Part shown: piece by piece, positions 57,110 through 64,000 of the stretch | Position numbering within the stretch: position 1 is the first letter of the stretch | How the letters are laid out: each line of letters opens with the position of its first letter | DNA from: Incurvaria masculella | Lineage: Eukaryota > Arthropoda > Insecta > Lepidoptera > Incurvariidae | Assembly: GCA_946894095.1 (NCBI GenBank) | Contig: OX335662.1 | Location: 13,162,001 to 13,226,000, forward strand | Direction of reading: 5' to 3' | DNA length: 64,000 nt | Position numbers and translations under genes: made by a program | The notes under the pieces: generated by a model | What the model was told of the DNA's origin: nothing | What the model saw: the letters and a program-made list of their open reading frames with translations, nothing else | Database searches by the model: none

Positions 57110-57289
57110 GTAACGGAGAGATAACTTTGGGACTTTTGTAGCTGGAGATGGTAAAAACGGGTGATAACGGAGTTTGGTCCAAACGTTAACCAAGTATTCC
57201 TTGGCTTATTTGGAGCAAAAAAGATTGATAACATTTCGTTGTATGACTTAAAATTGTTTCGCCCGCTCCATACATTCCAATGTGTAGGT

Positions 57290-57516
57290 ATGAAAATTAT
57301 ATGTGTTCACAAAAAATAATCTTATCAAACTACAGTAATGATTCACATAAGGTACCCATAGCACATTCGTACCCAACAAGGCTTAATGTTGACCAGCAAT
57401 ACCAACTACCCAAAACAACAAATTACTTTGGAAAAAGAACTCTAAAATATATAGTACCTAAATTATTAAATATTATGTCTGCCTACAGAACCAATACGGT
57501 GAAAACAACTAAATAA
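57290..57516 (+). pseudogene. LINE ORF2 C-terminal remnant
   Basis: HSYPTRLNVDQQYQLPKTTN, then YFGKRTLKYIVPKLLN, then a TAA and an AAATAAAT tail. The Y-TR...P...T.YG....KY..PKLLN pattern is typical of CR1/Jockey-group RT C-termini. 5'-truncated. Confidence 0.6.
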
Positions 57517-57623
57517 GTAAATGAATAAATAAATAATTAAATAAATGAGAAAAAAAAAATGAGAAAAAAACAGCTAATCTGGTTGTATGTAGCTGAACGC
57601 CCCCTCTTGTGTCTAAATTATTA

Positions 57624-58434
57624 AATAACTAGCAGCCCGTCCCAGCTTTACACGGGCATAACGTCATTTCAAAAAATATTATTTTGACACAATGATACAC
57701 AAATAAACAATTTTTACGTAGAGTTCCTACATTGAGATATTTGAAATAAAAAAAAAATCTATATTATTATTACATGATTATTAGATATTAGAGAAATAAT
57801 AAATTCAAAGTGCTATAGGGAGAACCGCGGCCTCCGAGGCACGCTCCCGCAGCCCCGGCCGGCCGGTACCGCCGCAAGCACTACATCCCGCAATTTTTAA
57901 ATCTATAATATCTTCGAAAATAATTCATTTAAATCATATGCTGTAAAGGGCCGTATAGATCTATATTAAATCAACAATGTATTTAAGGTATTTAATTGGA
58001 TAAGGATTTATGCTGTATTGGTTAAAATCGCTTCAAAAATTAGCCATTATTTGTCGTAAAAAGTAAATGAGAATTTTTTTTTATTGTGGGATATCCATAA
58101 GAGATAGATATATACCATCGCGAAGTTTTCTGTAGACCTTTTTAATGTATACAATACTTAGTACATTATTTTGATAAATCTCGTAGGGTTCAGCCTGCGT
58201 TTGCAATGTAAGCGGAAAAAAAAAATTTTTTTACGACATCACATTGGAAACTTCAAAAATAACAGTATTTCTCAAATATTTAATGGATGTTATTATACAT
58301 ATAAACCTTCCTCTTGAATCACTCTATCTATTAAAAAAAATCTCATCTAAATCCGTTGCGTAGTTTTAAAGATTTAAGCGTACATGGGGATATAGGGACA
58401 GAGAAAGCGACTTTGTTTTATACTATGTAGTGAT
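57624..58434 (+). repeat. Interspersed repeat (ctagcagcccgtcc ... actatgtagtgat)
   Basis: Opens aactagcagcccgtcccagc and ends ttgttttatactatgtagtgat with aaatccgttgcgtagttt before it. These are the two ends of a repeat widely seen in insect genomes. A GC-rich insert (gcagccccggccggccggta) is present at about 57830-57890. Class not resolved. Confidence 0.55.
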
Positions 58435-59246
58435 ATAACAATAGATTTAAGACGAGACTTGCCTATTTCTAAACGAAAACAAGATATAAAAAATCTTTTG
58501 CTTGAAAATTTAGAAAATCCCGTTATATAAGTCAAATTTTTGCATGCATATAATTTTGCCTTTTTTGTGATGTTTGATTTTTTTTTTAGTTTTATTTTAA
58601 TTTTTTACCTATATACTTTTTATTTAGCCTACAACTTGTGTTTACCTACTGTTCGGTTTAATTTATCTATTTAATTTTTATTTCAATATGCATTTCATGT
58701 CGTGTTCTCTTATGCTAAAATAAAGCGAAGTGTCACGCGCAGACAAATCTCAGGGTTTCGCGCGTACCTATCAACGTGTATTTTGCTAACATAACCATAT
58801 ATCTGTGAAATAAACGCCACATTGAGTGGCATTGAATTGAAAAAAAAAATTGAATTGAACAAAGTGTATGGGGACGGCGAAGCCGTAAAACAAAATGTCA
58901 TCCATCTTTTTTGCTCCAAATGAGCCAAGGAACACTTAGTTCACGTTTGGACCAAACCACCGCTAACACCCTGTACACGCGTGAACATGAGCAACATATT
59001 CGTTCACTCTCACTAGACAGCAAGAAACTTTGTTCCACCTAACCTTTGTGGTTAACAAATACATCATTATGATACTTTTGAGATTACCGCAGTCGTTAAA
59101 CATGTTTGATTGATTGTACGCAGCAGACGGCTGCTCCTCCTTGACAACGGGCTGAACGAGCAGCTCGAAATGTCGGAGAATGTCTCCTCCCATCGCGTGA
59201 ATAGCCGTAACATTTTTCAAACAAATACATCATTGCTTTGCTCCAG

Positions 59247-59372
59247 TTCTCCTCACGTTCGTGAACTGCTGGTCTGTCCGCGCCGCCACCAGGGTGCAGG
59301 ACTGGTTCACCTACGCCAAGCTGCTCGCCCTCTTCATCATCATAGCCGCCGGCATCTACCAGCTCTGCAGAG
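59247..59372 (+). CDS. LAT-type amino-acid transporter, exon 5
   Basis: The acceptor tttgctccag is followed by two bases completing the codon begun in exon 4, then 41 codons plus one base, then donor GTACGT (59373). [20 protein letters not shown] continues helix 5/6 and [20 protein letters not shown] forms helix 6. The N-C-x-S-V-x-A-A-T-R-V-Q-D motif is a hallmark of LAT-type SLC7 transporters. Later exons lie beyond the right edge. Confidence 0.9.
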
Positions 59373-59421
59373 GTACGTTAGTTCAGTGAGGTGGAGGCGG
59401 GCCCGGCCTGTAAATACCATT

Positions 59422-59748
59422 TTTAGGGTTCCGTACCCTAAGGGTGTCAACGGAACCCTATTACTAAGCCTCCGCTGTCCGTCCGTCCCTCCGTCCGTCC
59501 GTCTGTCCGTCCATCCGTCCGCCTGTCACAGGGCTGTATCTCACGAACCGTAATAGATAGGCAGCTGAAATTTTCACAGAGTATGTATTTATTTTGCCGC
59601 TATAACAACAAATAGGTACAATTTAAAAATAACACAAATGAAATGAAAATACCCCCATACTACAACGTGATTTTTTTGTGTTAAATCTTGTAGGATGGTA
59701 CGGAACCTCGATGGTGCGAGTCCGACTCGCACTTGGCCGGTTTTTTTA
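59422..59748 (-). mobile_element. (GTCC)n MITE, copy 11
   Basis: tttagggttccgtaccctaa start, long gtccgtcc core at 59477-59522, gactcgcacttggccggttt end. Confidence 0.8.
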
Positions 59749-59853
59749 TGTAACTGGACATGGATGGCTAATACCAGACTAACCGTCAGATATTAGCCTA
59801 ACACACCACATGAGAACTAAGTGCCATGCCAGGACCTTCCTTATATTGCTCGG
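59748..59853 (-). mobile_element. SINE, left part, interrupted by an LTR element
   Basis: catggatggctaatacc and atgccaggaccttccttata; continues at 62399-62560 after the LTR element. Confidence 0.8.
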
Positions 59854-60048
59854 TGTAGCAACACTTATCTTGTTTTATATTAGCTGGCCACACTATTGTA
59901 CTTCCGGTTTGGGTTTTTGTTATTGTCATGGCGATATCGTACTAAAAATAAAATCGCATAATTTTACAGTGTGTTTTTGGTCCCATTAATTAATAGGGTA
60001 TATCAGTGTACACTCTCCACGCACACGTTATACGTGGAGGTTACAACA
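59854..60048 (+). repeat. LTR, 5' copy
   Basis: TGTAGCAACA ... GGTTACAACA, 195 bp. Confidence 0.92.
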
Positions 60049-60242
60049 ACTGGCGACGAGGAACGAAGTTACGCGTGCGCACCTCAACACAATAGGTAAA
60101 GGCCGCCATTTTATTGGTAATTTTGCCGTGTGGAAGTTCTTAGGTTTAATTTCCAACATATCAATCGACATCGTAAAATTGGCAGCTTGCACCCAAAAAT
60201 CCAAGGAGCAAACTAATGGAAAATAATTAAAACAAAACGAAA

Positions 60243-62030
60243 ATGTCAACGTCAAACATCGATCCATTTACGGGAGGCGACTGGGAAAAGTACGTGGAAC
60301 AGTTCGATTGCTTCGTGCTCCTTCATGATCTACCACAGGAGAAAAAAGTTCCACTGCTCATTACCAAACTATCGTCAACGGTTTATGAAGTGTTGTCCAA
60401 TATTTGTTTACCAACAAAACCGACGCTATTTAGCTACGAGCAACTGTGTGAAAAATTACAGAATCATTATCACCCCAGGGACAACAAGGTCGTTAATCGT
60501 GCTATATTTCGTCGACGGGTACAGCAGCCAGAGGAATCAATCGATCAATATATTCTGGCACTCCTTAAACTGGCATCCAAATGTGAGTTTACAAATATAG
60601 ATGAAGAAATAAAAGAATGCCTTCTCAATGGAGTGTGCAGAGAGCTAATGAAATATGAATTAATGAAAATCGCAGGCGAACCACTAAGTAAATTAAAGAC
60701 AGTGGCTCGTACAATTGAATTTGCATTCAAAAATTCTAAGGGAAACGACAGCAACGAAAATATTGAAACGCAACTTTTTCACTCAAAAATTGAATATTCA
60801 AGGGGCATCGGCAAGGCCGGTTGGAGAAATGGGCGAGTATAGAGCTACGGGGAACGCACGAGTGACGAACGCCGGCTGCAGCCGTCGACCGGTAGTCACG
60901 CGGCTGGAGCATCGAGATCGAGGTTCGACAATAGTGCAAGCCCTTGTTTTTGTTGCGGCAGAATGGGTCACTTTAGAAAAGAGTGTTCATTGCGTTCCAA
61001 ATATTGCCGCGAATGCGGAATAAAAGGCCACATTTTTAAAATGTGTGACAAGTATAAGGAAAAGAGTGTGTCAGTAAAGAACGTGGAAATCGTTTGCGAA
61101 TCCTCAAGCGACAGTGAAGGCAGTTTTAAAAAGGCTTTTATGGACTTGGCCAGGATAGAAAACTCTGATGATGAATATGAGAGTGAAATCAAGAAGTACA
61201 CAATATTAAAAAACAGTTTTCCCGCAGATAATCAAATTAAGCCTTTGTACATTGATATTAAGATTAATGATATATTTTTAAAATTTCAAGTCGACACTGG
61301 GTCCGCCGTTACAACTCTGTGCATGAAAGACAAATTATTGTATTTTCCAAATTTGGAACTGTTACCAGCAGATGTATCTTTTACGAATTTTGACAAATCA
61401 GTGTCCAAACCATTTGGAAAGATTTCATTTGCTACAGTATACTATGGGTGTGTAAATGTTGAGAATATGGAAATATTTGTTGTGCAGGATGGATTTCCGC
61501 GGGTAATCGGCAGAGACTGGCTCAATGAACTAAAATTATGGCCTCTCAAATTTGATCAAAACGCTGCGGTCAACCAATTAAAGGCCAACACTGACGATTT
61601 GACGAACAAGTTAAAGTCTGAGTTTTCAGAAGTATATAAATCAGGTGAGGGTGACTTTAAAGGTTCATCCATGCATTTAAAACTGAAGCCAGAGGTAAAT
61701 ACAAAATTCCTGCGACCAAGGTCAGTACATTTCGCATTAAAAGGAAAAGCGAACAAGGAGATTCATAGACTTAATAGGGCCACGGGAGTTACTCCATCAA
61801 AAATAATGTTTGGTCGCGAACTGCGGTCCCGGGTCTCCTTATTACGTTCACCTCGAGTAACGGAAAGCCTGGATAAGAAAAGCCTGCGTCAGATAAAGAA
61901 CAGTAAAGGTGCAAATCTGACTGATTTTATGGTGGGTAATAAAGTGATGGTTCGCGACTATAGAAAAAATAAAAACAAGAAACAAAAGAAGAGAAGAAAA
62001 GAATTAAGGAACAATCTGTGCAAGGGGTAA
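60243..62030 (+). pseudogene. Gag-protease with internally deleted pol, one in-frame stop
   Basis: From ATG 60243 the frame encodes a capsid-like region (about 200 residues). It meets TAG at 60840-60842 and continues open in the same frame to 62030. After the stop come two CCHC-type knuckles (CFCCGRMGHFRKEC, CRECGIKGHIFKMC) and a retropepsin with DTGS near 61297. The start of RT follows (SEFSEVYKSG, LKLKPEVNTKF). At about 61750 the sequence jumps to the end of integrase (RATGVTPSKIMFGRELRSRV). After the stop at 62028 the expected terminal text continues in another frame (WKRHVNQM), so there is also a late frameshift. It cannot transpose alone but could be mobilised in trans. Ty3/gypsy type by protease/RT wording. 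Confidence 0.85.
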
Positions 62031-62203
62031 CGTATCTAGTTCAAGTGGAAGGATTAATGTGGAAAAGACACGTGAACCAGATGCTTTCATTTTCGCAAGA
62101 ATTATAGTCATTGTTTTGTTATTTTAGTCTAAGAAAGAGACGACATTGTTTTCGTGATTTAAGTTTTCCTATGTTTATTATTTTTTGTTAAAGGGGTGAA
62201 GAG

Positions 62204-62398
62204 TGTAGCAACACTTATCTTGTTTTATATTAGCTGGCCACACTATTGTACTTCCGGTTTGGGTTTTTGTTATTGTCATGGCGATATCGTACTAAAAATA
62301 AAATCGCATAATTTTACAGTGTGTTTTTGGTCCCTTTAATTAATAGGGTATATCAGTGTACACTCTCCACGCACACGTTATACGTGGAGGTTACAACA
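62204..62398 (+). repeat. LTR, 3' copy
   Basis: 195 bp, one mismatch to the 5' copy. Confidence 0.92.
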
Positions 62399-62560
62399 CT
62401 CGGCTACATCGAACTGGATGGAAAACACGGACAATTTTCATTGCCGCTTCGACCATCATCCATTCAATGCGATGGTACCAACCCTAGTGGGATTAACCCT
62501 ACCATCTAATAAGTAAGAAAGGGGACCTACATTTTAACGTGGAATCCGAACCGCAGGGGG
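62399..62560 (-). mobile_element. SINE, right part
   Basis: gaactggatggaaaacacgg, gcgatggtaccaaccc and ggaatccgaaccg: continuation of the SINE at 59748. Confidence 0.8.
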
Positions 62561-62670
62561 AGACACCTAGTATTCGAGCTTGCGGTATTAAAGAGACAAC
62601 AGATGTCAACCGGTAGACTACAGACCACAAAAGGCAAGACCCCAACTCGTATTATAGATTGACTATGATG

Positions 62671-63112
62671 TAAATCAGTATTTCTCAAAGTGGGCGATAA
62701 TTCCCCCTAGTAGGCGCCAAAGGCCTACAGGGGGGGACTGAAGGATCCAAAGGAAATCGGCGTTGCCAGATTTGTATTTTCTTATGTTTTAAAGTACTTT
62801 CAATTAAAATAAAAACGTACCAACTACCCTACATAGATTATTACTTTCCTTTTCCTGCCCAGTTTGATTGTAAAGAATAAATACATTATTGCGGCTGTAA
62901 ACGTTTCCCCCGATTTCCTCTGGGCCGTTTTCCGCCCACATAAGAATAGTACTCATATGGCATGCTATAAATAAATAATTTAGTTATACTTATTAAAGGA
63001 CTGATTGTTATCGTAATTTATTAGATCTGGCAAAGTTAAAAATTGTGGAGGACCCTAGAAAATAACAAATTCTCAAAGTGGGCGTTAGACGAAATAAGTT
63101 TGAGAACCTATC
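62671..63112. mobile_element. hAT-like MITE
   Basis: Left end cagtatttctcaaagtgggc and right end gtttgagaacctatc resemble the inverted CAGTGGTTCTCAAA-type termini of hAT transposons. No transposase frame. Exact boundaries uncertain. Confidence 0.5.
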
Positions 63113-63212
63113 ATGTAAAATCTCATATTGATTCTCGATTCGGCTCGCACATGTTACAACTTTCCCGCAACCGATGACCTTTCGAGGCCGCCGAGCGACC
63201 TCTCGTGGAAAC

Positions 63213-63355
63213 CGGGTCACCCCGCCCCACACCGCCCCACACCACCCCCGCACCGCCCCGCACCGCTCCACACCACCCCCGCACCGCCCCCTCCATCCCC
63301 CGCACCGCCGCACCGCCCCCACACCGCCCCTCCGCCCCCGCGCGCGCGGAAACTA
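63213..63355. repeat. C-rich low-complexity tract
   Basis: Imperfect ACCGCCCC/ACCCCCGC repeats. Long open frames over it on both strands are products of composition. Confidence 0.85.
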
Positions 63356-64000
63356 ATCCGCCCGCCCCCGAATAATCTTACAAGTCAACGGCCTGCTGAG
63401 CGTTTTGCTTTAGGATATTTTATTTTATTAGAAGGCGATCTGTATGTAGAATCGACCGTGAAGCAAGGCCATAAGAAGAGGATGAAGCTGTAAAAAGAAC
63501 TACTTTATGAATAAACAGCAAGGACGGACCTAAACCAGCAAGCTTACCTTTCGTACTTTTACCAATTCCGCAACTTGCTCTGCACGCGTAATTAGGAATT
63601 GTCCTGCAGTTCCTCCTCCCATAATCAATGCTTTAGATTTAACAGAGATTTAACGTTTAAACTGTGTTGCGGACATTGACTGGACAGATTAATAAATAAA
63701 TAAAAAATAAAATAAAAATAAAAAAAACCTTTATTTACCTATTCCTTTTTTTACATAGTTATCCATAGCTACCTTATCTTAATGTACAAATAAATTATAA
63801 TAATACTAGCCTATTTTTACAGATATGGTTGTTAATATATTAATGTATGTACTGGTTTTTTTTAAATAGTATTTCTTTAAGTTAATTAATTAAACAATTA
63901 ATATATATGTAAATATTTTATGGAAGAATAGGTGATCCTTTTAGGGTATAGGCCTACATTTACATCTTGGTACCCACGCGATGGCAAACCAGCTCGTACC
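63356..64000. other. Right edge, intron 5 of the transporter
   Basis: Contains a short repeat (tgtatgtagaatcgaccgtg at about 63440), an A-rich retroposon tail at 63690-63735 and AT-rich sequence. No exon found. Confidence 0.4.

Larger units (their letters stand above)
57110..58980. repeat. Composite foldback with inverted outer arms
   Basis: tttggtccaaacgttaacca... ccttggcttatttggagc (57172-57220) and its inverted relative gctccaaatgagccaaggaa...cgtttggaccaaa (58913-58957) flank the block. A diverged single arm is at 53070-53115. Inside are a LINE remnant and the repeat at 57624-58434, so other elements inserted into it. Confidence 0.5.
59854..62398 (+). mobile_element. Internally deleted LTR retrotransposon
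   Basis: 195-bp LTRs at 59854-60048 and 62204-62398 differ at one position (59985 versus 62335). The 5-bp duplication CTCGG lies at 59849-59853 and 62399-62403. A candidate primer site tggcgacgagga starts at 60051. A polypurine tract (aaaggggtgaagag) ends at 62203. Gag and protease are kept; most RT, RNase H and the integrase core are missing. Confidence 0.92.

Noticed and set aside
63128..63493. Proline-rich and glycine/arginine-rich proteins over the C-rich tract
   Set aside because: Open on both strands because of low complexity; no motif or splice support.

Overview
This is a eukaryotic, repeat-saturated, AT-rich genomic window, most likely from a moth or butterfly. That call is inference. 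It rests on spliced genes with long introns, arthropod-type TCAGT initiators, an intact mariner, Ty3/gypsy and Penelope-like retroelements, and at least eleven copies of an inverted-repeat element carrying a (GTCC/GGAC)n core, a type described from Lepidoptera. No bacterial operon, CRISPR array or rRNA gene is present.

Host genes. (1) A LAT-type (SLC7 family) amino-acid transporter runs on the + strand through most of the window. I place a promoter and first coding exon at 13644-13821, then exons at 43560-43788, 50485-50628, 56181-56283 and 59247-59372. All splice phases agree, and the gene continues past the right edge. Intron 1 is about 29.7 kb. (2) A THAP-domain gene starts on the - strand inside transporter intron 3; its TATA/TCAGT core promoter and first coding exon lie at 53634-53800. 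(3) A likely 3'-terminal coding exon of an unidentified + strand gene lies at 1963-2107.

Mobile elements. A mariner with an uninterrupted 341-residue transposase lies at 4399-5680. Intron 1 holds a Ty3/gypsy element (31817-42803, - strand) with identical 328-bp LTRs. Its single gag-pol frame is split by a Penelope-like element (34512-38407, + strand) with an intact RT/GIY-YIG frame, 12-bp target duplications, direct pLTR repeats and an inverted partial copy. A second LTR element (59854-62398) is internally deleted and sits inside a SINE. The rest is SINEs, several MITE families, LINE 3' fragments and foldbacks.

Most unusual features. Intron 2 of the transporter contains a 219-bp-period array of degenerate copies of the preceding exon. 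The first copy is in frame with the exon and keeps a splice donor. The acceptor and start of the next exon are themselves tandemly repeated four times with a 71-bp period. One SINE body is joined to a tRNA-like head in some copies and to a 5S-rRNA-like head in another.

All calls come from reading the sequence; no similarity search was run.
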